A DNA stretch of 64,000 bases from Geobacter sp. (GCA_009885845.1 VFJW01000033.1:91429-155428), one strand, 5' to 3'; positions 9,063-17,525 are shown, counted from the stretch's first letter. Notes: a model not told the origin generated them from the letters alone. Program-made: numbers and translations.

Positions 9063-10691
9063 TCAACGCCGGCCACCACCCCGGCCATGGTCGCGACGCC
9101 ATGTCCCGATCCAGACGACGAGTGTGCCGATGATGCCGGCACTGACCATCCCTTCACCCAGATAATGATGATAACCGCCCAGTGGAGAGAGGACCAGCAT
9201 CGAGCCGCCGATCACGAGAGCCGCAGCTGCCATGGCAACAGTGAGCCGTTCGAGGATACGGCTGATGCGCCCTCCCAGAGCTTCAACTGTCGGAGCCTGC
9301 AGCCGCCCCAGATCACCCTCGGAGATACGGCGCAAAATACGGCGTGTGTCACCGGGTGCTTCAATTACCAGTCGCTCCAGTTCACGCGCAAACTTGCCGG
9401 TCTTTTCCTTTATCTTTCCCAGTGAAAAGTGCTGTTCTGTCAGGCGTGCTATTTCATCCCGAAACGAATCCATATAGTTGTGGTCCGGATCAAGCTGGCG
9501 GATCATCGCTTCAAGAATGACAAATGCCCGGGTGAGGAGAAAAAACTCCGGCGGATTGTGTACTCCGTTCCTGCTCCCGGCGCGCAGCAGCGAATCAAAT
9601 GCCTCCCCGATTGAAACCTCGGACTGATCGGAATTGTGGATTTCGTGCAGTACGGCTTTTATGTCAATAAGCAGCGACGAGTTGTTAACCTTTTCACTCC
9701 CCTGCGGCGCCATCTCGAGATATGCTTCCCTGGCACCCCGTGCGTCACCTTTGACGACAGCTTCGAGCAGAAGCGTCAATGATTCGCGCATCTGTTCGTC
9801 AAGTTCGCCGGTCATACCGAAATCGAGAAGAGAGAGCCGTCCATCCGGCATCACCAAGACGTTTCCGGGATGCGGGTCCGCATGAAACAGCCCTTCCTCA
9901 AAGATTGTCTGCAGCATCAGTCGCACCAGGGTGTTAATAGATTGCGCAATATTTTCCGGGTGCATTTCGGCGTAAAGATCGATCCGTTCTCCGTTTGAAA
10001 ACTCCATCGTGAGGACGTTTCCGGTTGAATATTCTGTCACGACATCAGGAATCCAGAGGCCCGGGATATCGGCAAGCGCAGAGCGGAACAGCAAAATGGA
10101 ACGCGCTTCGCGGCCGAAGTCGGTTTCACGGTTCAGGCTGTCGGCAAATTCACTCACAATAACAGGCAGATCGAGTGCGAGCAGACGTGGAAAGAGTGTT
10201 TCCCCCAGCGAAACCACATAGGTCATCGCCGCGATATCCGTGGAGATCATTTCTTCAAGGCCGGGACGCTGCACTTTTACCGCTACATGGCGTCCGTCAC
10301 GCAATGTGGCCTCATGCACCTGGGCAATGGTTGCCGCGGCAATCGGTGTTTCACTGAACGATGCGAACAGCTCAGCAAGCGGAGCGCCCAGTTCGTCTTC
10401 GACCGTAGAGCGTACCTCATCAAAACCGAGAGCCGGAAGCTGGTCATGCAGCTGTTCCAGCTCAGTTATGTAGGCTTCCGGCAGCAGATCACGCCGCATG
10501 GCAAGTACCTGACCGAATTTGAGACAGGCGAGTCCCAGCTCCTCAAAGGTTTTACGGACCTCCTTCGGCGGCGGCCAATGATTTTTGCCGCGCAGAGCGC
10601 CAAGGAACTTGTGCCGGGCAAGAACACGCATGATCTGCAGGAGCCGCGGTGCGACTCGCAGCAGGTTGCTATTATCGATAATTACTGCCAT
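9063..10691 (-). CDS. ABC1/UbiB/AarF family atypical kinase
   Basis: A 542-residue member of the UbiB/ADCK family, which support quinone biosynthesis or membrane lipid homeostasis. The family-specific KxGQ motif (CLKFGQ, residues 56-61), the Ala-rich ATP loop followed by IAQVH, HADPHPGN and LLDFGM are all present, so ATP binding should be intact. Two hydrophobic segments near the C-terminus (about 480-535) form the usual membrane anchor. The start ATG has AGGAAAG just upstream. It follows a small membrane protein by 16 bp and precedes the ferredoxin by 72 bp. Its assignment specifically to ubiquinone or menaquinone synthesis cannot be made from sequence alone. Confidence 0.88.
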   Translation of the reverse strand: MAVIIDNSNLLRVAPRLLQIMRVLARHKFLGALRGKNHWPPPKEVRKTFEELGLACLKFGQVLAMRRDLLPEAYITELEQLHDQLPALGFDEVRSTVEDELGAPLAELFASFSETPIAAATIAQVHEATLRDGRHVAVKVQRPGLEEMISTDIAAMTYVVSLGETLFPRLLALDLPVIVSEFADSLNRETDFGREARSILLFRSALADIPGLWIPDVVTEYSTGNVLTMEFSNGERIDLYAEMHPENIAQSINTLVRLMLQTIFEEGLFHADPHPGNVLVMPDGRLSLLDFGMTGELDEQMRESLTLLLEAVVKGDARGAREAYLEMAPQGSEKVNNSSLLIDIKAVLHEIHNSDQSEVSIGEAFDSLLRAGSRNGVHNPPEFFLLTRAFVILEAMIRQLDPDHNYMDSFRDEIARLTEQHFSLGKIKEKTGKFARELERLVIEAPGDTRRILRRISEGDLGRLQAPTVEALGGRISRILERLTVAMAAAALVIGGSMLVLSPLGGYHHYLGEGMVSAGIIGTLVVWIGTWRRDHGRGGGRR

Positions 10692-10707
10692 GGACTTTCC
10701 TCGTCAG

Positions 10708-10860
10708 TTATACAGCAGAAGCCGGGGGCTGCTGTCTTCCTTCGAATCGTTCCCAGTATTTCTGACGACGGTCCGATTCTTTCCCCATGGTCCATTTACT
10801 CCAGATGACATACACAACAGCTGTCCATACCCACATAACAACCATTCCGACGAGATCCAT
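10708..10860 (-). CDS. Small single-pass membrane protein (50 aa)
   Basis: The ORF track lists a 93-residue frame, but the credible start is an internal ATG at 10860 preceded by AAGGAG at seven bases. That gives a 50-residue protein beginning MDLVGMVVMWVWTAVVYVIW, one hydrophobic helix followed by a charged, Arg/Lys/Glu-rich tail. No family is recognised. It sits 16 bp upstream of the UbiB-like gene and downstream of the coiled-coil gene, suggesting one operon, and it may be a membrane partner of the UbiB-like kinase (inference from position only). Confidence 0.6.
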   Translation of the reverse strand: MDLVGMVVMWVWTAVVYVIWSKWTMGKESDRRQKYWERFEGRQQPPASAV

Positions 10861-10933
10861 TGCGCGCTCCTTTTTTTCGCTGACTTCTGCAGCCGCTCGT
10901 AATGCATACCGCCTGAAGCCTTTCGTTTTAAAG

Positions 10934-11221
10934 CTATTTAAAACGGGATCTGGCCGAATCAACGGCTTCGCTAATGGCACTCCAGGCAAGATCTATTCCT
11001 GATTTCATATCTTCCAGAGCGCTTCCTCCGGCCCGCTGAAGCTCTTCAACCTTCTGCTTTGCAACTGCCTGTTTCGCTTTCAGTGACTCAATCTGTTCGT
11101 GGTACTCCTTCCGGAGATCTTCCGTAACTCCGCCCGCCTTTGTGGAAAGCAGGTCAATCTCGGCATTCAGCTCATCCAGCTTTGCATGCATCTTGCGCAG
11201 GTACTCGTCTCTGCTGTTCAT
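10934..11221 (-). CDS. Small coiled-coil protein (95 aa)
   Basis: The protein is almost entirely alpha-helical heptad sequence, rich in Lys, Glu, Leu and Ala (KMHAKLDELNAEIDLL), and has no signal peptide or Cys residues. Short soluble coiled-coil proteins of this kind are common in Geobacter-type genomes and are sometimes annotated as stress-response or apolipoprotein-like, but no defined function can be given. The start is supported by AAGGAG seven bases before ATG. It is the first gene of the minus-strand run leading to UbiB-like, ferredoxin and c-di-GMP genes. A block of sequence 80-150 bp upstream is shared with the upstream region of the NarX-like kinase near 36.1 kb. Confidence 0.65.
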   Translation of the reverse strand: MNSRDEYLRKMHAKLDELNAEIDLLSTKAGGVTEDLRKEYHEQIESLKAKQAVAKQKVEELQRAGGSALEDMKSGIDLAWSAISEAVDSARSRFK

Positions 11222-11301
11222 GATAGTTCTCCTTGCATTCAGTCTGATCTTCGCAGTTGGAATGACGTACGATCGGGTCAGTAAAAGGTGCCTGTGTCAG
11301 T

Positions 11302-11370
11302 ATAATAGCAGGCTGTTTCAGGAGGGACTATGGGCAGGTGTCCGTATTTGCTATAGGATAATCGGCCATA
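11302..11370 (-). promoter_or_regulatory. Upstream block shared with the 36.1-kb kinase locus
   Basis: On the minus strand this block contains GGACACCTGCC and, further on, AAACAGCCTGCTATTAT. The same order of motifs occurs at 36155-36222. In both cases the block begins about 80 bp upstream of a minus-strand start codon (11221 and 36072). The TATTAT could be a -10 element. Whether this is a shared promoter or a dispersed repeat is not decided. Confidence 0.4.
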
Positions 11371-11481
11371 ATCCGTCAGGCGATGGCCGGTACTACGGTG
11401 CGAGTCAGTCTTATACTCCGCTGCAGGGTGATGCTTTATTGCCGGAATCATCTGCAACATGCCATGCCTGGCTCACAAAAC

Positions 11482-11515
11482 GGAGCGGCCGACTATTTTA
11501 CCGTCGGCCTCTCCG
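11482..11515 (-). terminator. Probable terminator of the first orphan ATPase gene
   Basis: Read on the minus strand, CGGAG-A-GGCCGAC pairs with GTCGGCC-G-CTCCG across a nine-base loop and is followed by TTTTG. It lies downstream of the ATPase stop codon at 11635. A very similar hairpin in the same orientation occurs at 13137-13165, so the pair also forms a direct repeat around the ATPase gene. Confidence 0.55.
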
Positions 11516-11531
11516 TTACAACTACTAATTC

Positions 11532-11573
11532 GTTTTCATCCGGAAACTCCGGATGTGAAACTGTTTGTTTCGG
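11532..11573 (+). repeat. Left-end fragment of the 176-bp inverted-repeat element
   Basis: About 42 bp beginning GTTTTCATCCGGAAACTCC match the first part of the complete elements at 26693 and 27778, including the internal palindrome ATCCGGA / TCCGGAT and the following CTGTTTGTTTC. The rest of the element is absent, so this is a solo end or relic. Confidence 0.7.
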
Positions 11574-11634
11574 CCAGACACTAGTTAGTGGTCGAGATGT
11601 GGGAAAGACTTGTTTGTCAGAAGTTTTTCTTATC

Positions 11635-12954
11635 TTATCGACCGGCACCAAGTCCCATCAGAAATTTTGCCACCGGAATGCACTGTACCCTGCCACCGGC
11701 GGTATCGATTACATCCTCAAAATCATTGGTCACCAGTATCGATTCTGCTGCTTCATGGCCTTCCGGAGGTTTTTGGAAACAGGCCAACTCCCGATCCGGT
11801 ATGCTGGTCACTGATACATCGTCATACCAGACTTGAATCCGCTTGGTGATCTTCATTCCCTCCTTGACCACAAAGTCAGTATCGCTACCATCGGTGTGAT
11901 AGTAGACTTCCTCATGATGCCGCTTCAGGTGGCAGAAGACCACGTTTTCCACCAACCAGCCCATATCTTCGGAAAATGCAAAGGCGATCCGGTTGCGAAG
12001 CCCCGTGTCGATGGCATACGGCTTGAATCCGGCCCGCATAGTGCTCTTGAGCGAATAGGAAAACATCTGCAGCTGAAACAGCAGATAGCTTTCCATGATG
12101 GCCGATACGTAGTTTTCGGTTTTGTCCTGGGAGATGGTGAAGTTGTTCTTCAGCTTGGTGATGCTGGTTAGTTTGGCGACGTTGGTCAGTAAGTATACTG
12201 CCAGATTGCGCAGGTTGGACACATCCCTGATCTCGTAGCGGGTAACGATGTCCCGGTAGAGCAGATCCTCAAAATAGTTTTTGAGCAACAGCTCCTTGTC
12301 ATCGGTTGATTCTCTCAGCACCACTTCCGGGAATCCGCCGTACTTCAGGTAATCACTGAACGCTTTTCTGACGACTGCTTTCCGGGTCGTATAGTCAAGT
12401 TCGGTCACGACCTCCAGATTATTGAACCGCAGAAATTCCTGAAACGAAAGCGGGTAGACCTCAAACGACACATGCCTGCCGGTCAGCTTTGTGCCGATCT
12501 CGCGTGACAACATTTGTGACGATGAGCCGGTGACGAATATCTTGATATCCTCTGTTTCACTGCGGCCCCGAACCCAGCTCTCCCAGCCGGGTACATTCTG
12601 CACTTCATCCATGAAGAGCCAGCATTTCCCTTCCGGCTGCACCCGATCCCGGTAGGTTCGATATATCTGCTCCAGCAGTTCCACCGAGTATTCGGAAGAG
12701 AACAGCGGCTCTTCCAGATTGACCCGCAGGATCGAGGTCGGCGGCACCTTTCGGGCAAGCAGCTCCCGGATCACCTGCGCCATAAGGGTTGACTTGCCGC
12801 AGCGACGCACCCCTTTGAGGATAACAACTTCCTTGGAGTCAAGCTGTCCGAGGCAGTCAGGGAGAAGATCCCTCTTGATACCGGCATCGATGTTGCCGGT
12901 GGTCCAGTAGCGATTGTAGGAAGAGAGGATTTCGTAGAGTTTGGTCGTTTGCAT
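11635..12954 (-). CDS. Orphan AAA-family ATPase with DUF4143-type C-terminal domain
   Basis: A 439-residue ATPase with Walker A GVRRCGKST near residue 45 and Walker B FMDEVQNV near 120, followed by the sensor-type ITGSSS stretch (FVTGSSSQM). The C-terminal half matches the DUF4143 pattern and ends in a region with SDTDFVVKEG and a later IQVWYD, which may be a remnant PD-(D/E)XK nuclease-like fold. Families of this kind are lineage-expanded, usually occur alone, and have no settled function. The start ATG has GGTGG six bases upstream. It is not part of a neighbouring operon and has a palindrome over its promoter. A second, different orphan ATPase lies at 58.7 kb. Confidence 0.85.
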   Translation of the reverse strand: MQTTKLYEILSSYNRYWTTGNIDAGIKRDLLPDCLGQLDSKEVVILKGVRRCGKSTLMAQVIRELLARKVPPTSILRVNLEEPLFSSEYSVELLEQIYRTYRDRVQPEGKCWLFMDEVQNVPGWESWVRGRSETEDIKIFVTGSSSQMLSREIGTKLTGRHVSFEVYPLSFQEFLRFNNLEVVTELDYTTRKAVVRKAFSDYLKYGGFPEVVLRESTDDKELLLKNYFEDLLYRDIVTRYEIRDVSNLRNLAVYLLTNVAKLTSITKLKNNFTISQDKTENYVSAIMESYLLFQLQMFSYSLKSTMRAGFKPYAIDTGLRNRIAFAFSEDMGWLVENVVFCHLKRHHEEVYYHTDGSDTDFVVKEGMKITKRIQVWYDDVSVTSIPDRELACFQKPPEGHEAAESILVTNDFEDVIDTAGGRVQCIPVAKFLMGLGAGR

Positions 12955-12961
12955 GGTGTAC

Positions 12962-13010
12962 CACCGATATACTTAATGTTTTGGTTTATTTTATAACCGG
13001 TATATCGGTG
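12962..13010 (-). promoter_or_regulatory. Inverted repeat over promoter of ATPase gene 1 (candidate operator)
   Basis: CACCGATATAC (12962-12972) and GTATATCGGTG (13000-13010) are perfect 11-bp inverted copies. On the minus strand one arm lies between a TTGACT -35-like and a TAAAAT -10-like sequence, and the other contains the GGTGG ribosome binding site. A dimeric repressor, possibly the ATPase itself, could bind here (inference). Confidence 0.55.
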
Positions 13011-13136
13011 AGTCAAGCTTTATCCGAAATTTACACGTCAAAAAAAGAGGAAACGCGAGATTTCTGGTGATGGATGAGGAAATATGATTCAATGTACTCA
13101 CGTAACCAGCATGCGACCTACTCTTCGAACAAATAG

Positions 13137-13165
13137 GAAAGGCCGACTTTCTTACAGTCGGCCTC
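13137..13165 (-). terminator. Terminator-like hairpin after the DJ-1/OsmC operon
   Basis: On the minus strand GAGGCCGAC-tgtaagaaa-GTCGGCC is followed by TTTCC. It sits about 65 bp after the stop codon of the DJ-1-like gene (13231) and is a good candidate for ending the 16276-13231 operon. Confidence 0.55.
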
Positions 13166-13230
13166 CCATTAAAACGTGTCTTCGATGTGTCTGTTTTCTC
13201 ACCCGTAACAGGTTCACCGGCGTATCACGT

Positions 13231-13905
13231 TCACAACTGCTCTAACACCGCTTGTGCCACCGCCTCTGACGAAGCGGGGTTCTGGCCGGTAATCAGGTTG
13301 CCGTCGTGAACAGAAAATGATTGCCAGTCAGCTCCTTTGGCATAATTGCCGCCGCATTTTTGCAATTCATCCTCTACGAGGAACGGTACAACATTGGTCA
13401 GTCCGACAGCAGCCTCTTCCGAGTTGGAAAATCCGGTGACCTGTTTCCCCTGCACCAGTGGCGAACCATCCGGCGCCTTGGCGTGGCGTAATACCCCCGG
13501 CGCGTGACATACCGCCGAAACAGGCTTGCCCTGGGCATACATAGTCTCAATTAAAACAATAGAGCACCTGTCCTCTGCCAAATCCCATAACGGCCCGTGG
13601 CCACCGGGATAAAACAGCGCGTCGTAATCATCAGCACAAAGATCTCTTAAAATTTTGGTATGTGCCAAAGCTGATTGCGCTTCCTTGTCCGCTTTGAATC
13701 GAGCCGTTGCAGCCGTTTGAGAATCTACTTCATCACTCTTCGGATCAAGCGGCGGTTGTCCCCCTTTCGGCGAAGCCAGGGTAATTTCAACGCCGGCATC
13801 TTTGAAAACATAGTACGGGGCAGCAAATTCCTCCAGCCAGAAACCGGTTTTTTTGCCTGTGCTGCCAAGCTCGGAATGTGACGTCAGTACCATCAGGATT
13901 TTCAT
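13231..13905 (-). CDS. DJ-1/PfpI family protein (class I glutamine amidotransferase-like, Hsp31 type)
   Basis: A 224-residue protein of the DJ-1/PfpI superfamily. The nucleophile elbow AVCHAPGVL places the reactive Cys at residue 133, and YPGGHGPLWDL supplies the conserved GGHG loop. The length and the insertion around residues 50-80 fit the Hsp31-like glyoxalase III/deglycase subgroup, which detoxifies methylglyoxal or acts as a stress protein. AAGGAG precedes the ATG. The start codon overlaps the stop of the upstream hydrolase-OsmC gene by four bases (ATGA), so the two are translationally coupled. Together with the OsmC fusion this suggests carbonyl and peroxide stress defence. Confidence 0.88.
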   Translation of the reverse strand: MKILMVLTSHSELGSTGKKTGFWLEEFAAPYYVFKDAGVEITLASPKGGQPPLDPKSDEVDSQTAATARFKADKEAQSALAHTKILRDLCADDYDALFYPGGHGPLWDLAEDRCSIVLIETMYAQGKPVSAVCHAPGVLRHAKAPDGSPLVQGKQVTGFSNSEEAAVGLTNVVPFLVEDELQKCGGNYAKGADWQSFSVHDGNLITGQNPASSEAVAQAVLEQL

Positions 13906-15167
13906 GGTTGTTTCTCCTTTGTGTCTTCGACGTTAATGTTGATTTCAGGTCGCAATGTAGTCCCGATCCGTACTTCTCCTGTCAAGGTGCGGTGTACCGG
14001 ACAGTGTCCGGCAATCTCCAGCAAGCGCTGACGCTGCACTTCGTCCAGATTGCCATGAAGCTCAAGCTCCCGGTCGATACTGTCGATCTGGCGTGCCTTC
14101 TCGTCGCACTCCTGACAATCTTTAGCGTGGATTTTCTGATGTGAAAGCCGTACCACCACCTCCTCCAGCGGCCACCCCTTGCTCTGCGCATACATTCTGA
14201 TTGTCATGCCGGTGCAGGCGCCGAGGGCTGACAGCAGATATTCGTAGGGGGAAGGGCCTTCATTACCGCCGCCGTATGCCACCGGTTCATCGGCCACAAG
14301 CGGAAAGCCGTTGGCAAACAACTCGGTGCGAAAACCATCGGCTCCGGTGCGTGCCGTAACCCGGTTGTCAACCACCTCCGACTGGATATGCGCAGAAGCC
14401 GGCGGGTCTGATCGTGTCAGGTAGCGAGTGGCCCAGGTGGCAATTATGCCGCCTGCGTAAGCGGAGTCCCGGGCATCGGAAAGAAGATGGTCGGCCGAAT
14501 CGAGCGATATGAAACTCTTGGGATGAGTCGCGGCCTGGTAAATGGCAGCGGCGTTTTCTATCGCCACCACCCGGTCGTGCGGCGAATGCAGCACCAGCAG
14601 CGCGGCTTTAAGACGTGTTTCTGCCGGGTGCTGAGCCGCCAGATCGTCCAGCAGGCTTTTACGGATGATGAAATCGCGTCCGTTAATGCTGACGGTTGCC
14701 TGGCCCGACTGTTCGATCTGTTCCGCCGACGCTCCCAGCAGATGTCTCAGACCGGCAGGGTTGAACGGTGCGGCGATAATTGCCACGGCTGCTGTCGAGG
14801 TGATCGCAGCAGCGGCGGCAAGCACGGCCGTCCCCCCCAGAGAATGGCCGATGAGCAGCCGGGGTGCCTCATATTCTCGCTCCAGAAAAGTGGCGGCCGC
14901 GATAAGGTCGCTCACTTCGGAAGAAAATGATGTCGTGGAAAAGTCCCCCTCACTCTCTCCCAGGCCGGTGAAGTCAAAACGCAGCACGGCGATGCGAGCC
15001 CTGCTCAGGGCGCGTGAAATGTTCACCACCGCTTTCAAGTCTTTTGAACAGGTGAAGCAGTGCGCAAACAGGGCATAGGCCAACGGCTGCTCGTCATCGG
15101 GCAGTTCCAGCCGGGCGGCAAGCTGCTCACCACGGTTATTGGCAAAAGTGATATTCCTGGTATTCAT
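13902..15167 (-). CDS. Bifunctional alpha/beta hydrolase - OsmC fusion protein
   Basis: The 421-residue protein joins an N-terminal alpha/beta hydrolase (nucleophile elbow GHSLGG with Ser109, preceded by FDFTGLGES) to a C-terminal OsmC/Ohr-type domain from about residue 265. The OsmC half has GACTGMT with one likely peroxidatic Cys and GHCPVHRTL with the second. This fusion is a recurrent bacterial architecture. OsmC domains reduce organic hydroperoxides, while the hydrolase substrate is unknown. The start has GAGG five bases upstream. It sits 14 bp after the ADP-ribosylglycohydrolase-like gene and overlaps the DJ-1-like gene, forming a three-gene operon. Confidence 0.88.
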   Translation of the reverse strand: MNTRNITFANNRGEQLAARLELPDDEQPLAYALFAHCFTCSKDLKAVVNISRALSRARIAVLRFDFTGLGESEGDFSTTSFSSEVSDLIAAATFLEREYEAPRLLIGHSLGGTAVLAAAAAITSTAAVAIIAAPFNPAGLRHLLGASAEQIEQSGQATVSINGRDFIIRKSLLDDLAAQHPAETRLKAALLVLHSPHDRVVAIENAAAIYQAATHPKSFISLDSADHLLSDARDSAYAGGIIATWATRYLTRSDPPASAHIQSEVVDNRVTARTGADGFRTELFANGFPLVADEPVAYGGGNEGPSPYEYLLSALGACTGMTIRMYAQSKGWPLEEVVVRLSHQKIHAKDCQECDEKARQIDSIDRELELHGNLDEVQRQRLLEIAGHCPVHRTLTGEVRIGTTLRPEININVEDTKEKQP

Positions 15168-15181
15168 AACTGCCTCAATAC

Positions 15182-16276
15182 TCAGGCTGTACAGTGCCTT
15201 TCATTAACCTGCTTTGCCAGATCTGCTGCCAACGCGCAGAGGGTGCCGGAGTCTTCAAGCCCGCTCAGAAAACGTGCCGGAATATTCGAATAGCCGACCT
15301 GCGCTCCCGCCAGAGCCCCGGCCAGGATCGCCCGCGCCTGATTCTGGCCGCCGCCATTTACCGCGTGCAATACGGCTGATTCAAAATCATCGTGAAAACG
15401 CGCCGCCAGGTAATAGGCCGCCGGTATCTGGTGATAGATGGCGCAGGGCATGCCGTACACGAGCGACACTTTCCAGGCAGGTTCGATGCGGATGTCCGGA
15501 TCAACTGCTGCGGCAGCCATGTATGACGGGGTGAGCAGGGCATCCGGAGAGGCAAATTTTCCGGCGCGGGGCGGATCAGGATCGCCGGGACGCGGTGGTT
15601 GTAGATTGTCGCCGGTCACAGCGTGAAAGGGGAGCGCTCCGTCGTGAACTAGTTTCATCAAGCGGCTCGACAGCCTGGTGTCCAGCGCGTGCCCCTGAAC
15701 CAGCAGACCCAAAACCGAGCCGAAGGCAACGGTCATGGACACGATGGTTGTATCATTCTGAGTCAGAACCGTGTTGTCGGCGATACTGCCGGCAAGGCGG
15801 GCGGGGTCGAGCGCATAGCGCACCGCCAGCGCCAGGGTGCGCTCAATCGCCTCGGTTGTATCCGCGTGGCCGCCGGTTTGCTCCCACGGCAGCCTCAGCT
15901 TCACTCTCTTCTGCCACAGATCGCGAATCGACTGGCTGGTGTAAAAGCCCGGCCCGTTGATCGGCGTGCCATCCAGCAGCGGCAGCAGCTCTTCATCCAT
16001 GCGGCGGCAGAAGTCGGCCTCGTCATAGCCACCACATTCCACCAGCGAGCGGAGCGTCAGTTTGAGGATGAAGCCGGCCTGGGAGAGCTGGCCAGCCTTC
16101 ATGCCGAAATGGTAACGGTCCGGTTGCGGGTCGGTATAGTCGCTGATCCAGCCGCCATAGTCGCGGCGCAACTCGGCAAGGTCATAATACCAGTGCGGCC
16201 CGAGTCCCATTGCATCTCCGATAAAGGCGCCCATGATGGCGCCGGCCGCACGATCCTGTATGGTTGTGTCAGACAT
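15182..16276 (-). CDS. ADP-ribosylglycohydrolase-fold protein lacking metal-site residues
   Basis: The 364-residue protein has the DraG/ARH fold signature GAFIGDAMGLGPHWYYD and the C-terminal LHAVNGGGQNQARAILAGALAG, where active family members carry GGDTDT. Where the first metal motif TDDT is expected, the sequence reads KAGQLSQAGF. Both dinuclear-metal sites therefore look lost, so ADP-ribose hydrolysis is doubtful and a binding or structural role is possible. The ATG at 16276 has GGAG six bases upstream and replaces the longer track start. It is probably the first gene of an operon with the hydrolase-OsmC and DJ-1-like genes. Confidence 0.75.
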   Translation of the reverse strand: MSDTTIQDRAAGAIMGAFIGDAMGLGPHWYYDLAELRRDYGGWISDYTDPQPDRYHFGMKAGQLSQAGFILKLTLRSLVECGGYDEADFCRRMDEELLPLLDGTPINGPGFYTSQSIRDLWQKRVKLRLPWEQTGGHADTTEAIERTLALAVRYALDPARLAGSIADNTVLTQNDTTIVSMTVAFGSVLGLLVQGHALDTRLSSRLMKLVHDGALPFHAVTGDNLQPPRPGDPDPPRAGKFASPDALLTPSYMAAAAVDPDIRIEPAWKVSLVYGMPCAIYHQIPAAYYLAARFHDDFESAVLHAVNGGGQNQARAILAGALAGAQVGYSNIPARFLSGLEDSGTLCALAADLAKQVNERHCTA

Positions 16277-16368
16277 GGTAAGCTCCGGCTGTCTTGTTTT
16301 TCCGGCACAGGTCAGCGATACTCCAGATTTCGCCACCCTGCGCGGCAATGTACAGAAACACGAATATT

Positions 16369-17301
16369 CTAGGCTGCATCAGAATTACTACCTTTCTTCC
16401 CCATGATGATCGAGGTGATGATTGATATAAACAAGACGCCAAAGATCACTCCAAGTGAAAAATGGATCGGAATTTCATAGCGGGTATCCGCCAACAGCAT
16501 CTTGATCCCGACAAATGCCAAAACAAAAGATACGCCCAGCTTTAAATATGCAAACATGCCCATCACATTGGACAGGAGAAAATAAAGTGCCCTGAGCCCC
16601 ATAATGGCAAAGACATTGGAGGTATAGACGATAAAGGGGTCTCTGGTCACGGCGAAGACTGCCGGTAAGGAGTCCAATGCAAAGATGACATCACTCCATT
16701 CCACCATGATGAGCGCCAGAAAAAGCGGAGTGGCAGCACGAGCACCCAGTTTGTTGATAATAAATCTGTTGCCATGCAACCGCTTGGTGATCGGAAGAAA
16801 TCTTCTGATCAATTTTACCAGCAGATTCTTCTCCGGCTCGATCTTCTCCGCGCCTCCAAATGCCATCTTGATGCCGGTAATGATCAGAATCCCGCCAAAA
16901 ACGTAGATCAACCAATGAAAGGTCTCCAGTAGTTCAATCCCGATAAAGATAAAAATTCCTCTCAGAATCAACGCACCGATAATGCCCCATTTGAGTATCT
17001 TCGGCTGGTATAGGCGGGGAACATGGAAGTAGGAAAAGATCATGATGAATACGAAGAGGTTGTCAACCGAGAGTGATTTCTCTATGACATACCCGGTAAA
17101 AAACTCAAGTGCCTTAATCTTGCCCAGGTAGTAGTAGACCCCGACGTTAAATATCATGGCTAGGGTGATCCAGACCCCTGACCACGTCAGTGCCTCGCGG
17201 AATGAAATCTCGTGACTCTTCCGACTAAGGCCAAGATCGACGATCAGCATAGTCACAACCAGCAGACTGAATGCGCTCCACATCAATGTTTGATCTGACA
17301 T
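16369..17301 (-). CDS. TerC/Alx family integral membrane protein
   Basis: About 310 residues with roughly eight or nine membrane helices. Conserved acidic membrane motifs VDNLFVF and VEWSDVIFALDS place it in the TerC/Alx family, which exports or handles divalent metals (notably Mn2+) and was first linked to tellurite resistance. The track starts at TTG. The next codon, ATG at 17301, has AGGAG seven bases upstream and overlaps the stop of the preceding gene (TGATG), so translational coupling is likely. No yybP-ykoY-type riboswitch is apparent, as the upstream space is filled by the partner gene. Confidence 0.88.
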   Translation of the reverse strand: MSDQTLMWSAFSLLVVTMLIVDLGLSRKSHEISFREALTWSGVWITLAMIFNVGVYYYLGKIKALEFFTGYVIEKSLSVDNLFVFIMIFSYFHVPRLYQPKILKWGIIGALILRGIFIFIGIELLETFHWLIYVFGGILIITGIKMAFGGAEKIEPEKNLLVKLIRRFLPITKRLHGNRFIINKLGARAATPLFLALIMVEWSDVIFALDSLPAVFAVTRDPFIVYTSNVFAIMGLRALYFLLSNVMGMFAYLKLGVSFVLAFVGIKMLLADTRYEIPIHFSLGVIFGVLFISIITSIIMGKKGSNSDAA

Positions 17302-17525
17302 CAAGTATCTCCTCTCATACGGTTAATACGATCTTTTACCGCTACGAGGAGCTTTTTCGCCCAGATGAACTCGGTGGCTAGCAGAGCCAGGCCGACCGGT
17401 ATCACTACAATAGCCGGTCCGGGCAGCACGATCATGACTATCCCAATTGCCAGTGAAGTAAAGCCGATCACGATCACAACCAGCCGTTTGGCCTGTTTAA
17501 CTGTATGGATGATAATATGCTTCAT
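17301..17525 (-). CDS. Small two-helix membrane protein, PGPGW-type
   Basis: A 74-residue protein with two hydrophobic helices separated by VLPGPAIVVIPVGL. The Pro-Gly turn followed by a second helix is typical of the PGPGW family of putative membrane proteins, whose function is unknown. AGGGTG lies seven bases ahead of the ATG. Its stop overlaps the TerC start, so it is likely co-translated with TerC and may be an accessory to it (inference from position). Confidence 0.7.
   Translation of the reverse strand: MKHIIIHTVKQAKRLVVIVIGFTSLAIGIVMIVLPGPAIVVIPVGLALLATEFIWAKKLLVAVKDRINRMRGDT

Larger units (their letters stand above)
11487..13163 (-). mobile_element. Candidate orphan-ATPase cassette bounded by hairpin direct repeats
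   Basis: GGCCGAC-N9-GTCGGCCTC occurs in the same orientation at 11487-11511 and 13141-13165. The ATPase gene and its palindromic promoter lie between them. The spacing of 1654 bp nearly equals that of the better-supported cassette at 58567-60243. Because each repeat is also a plausible terminator, convergence of terminator sequence is an alternative, so confidence is low. Confidence 0.35.
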
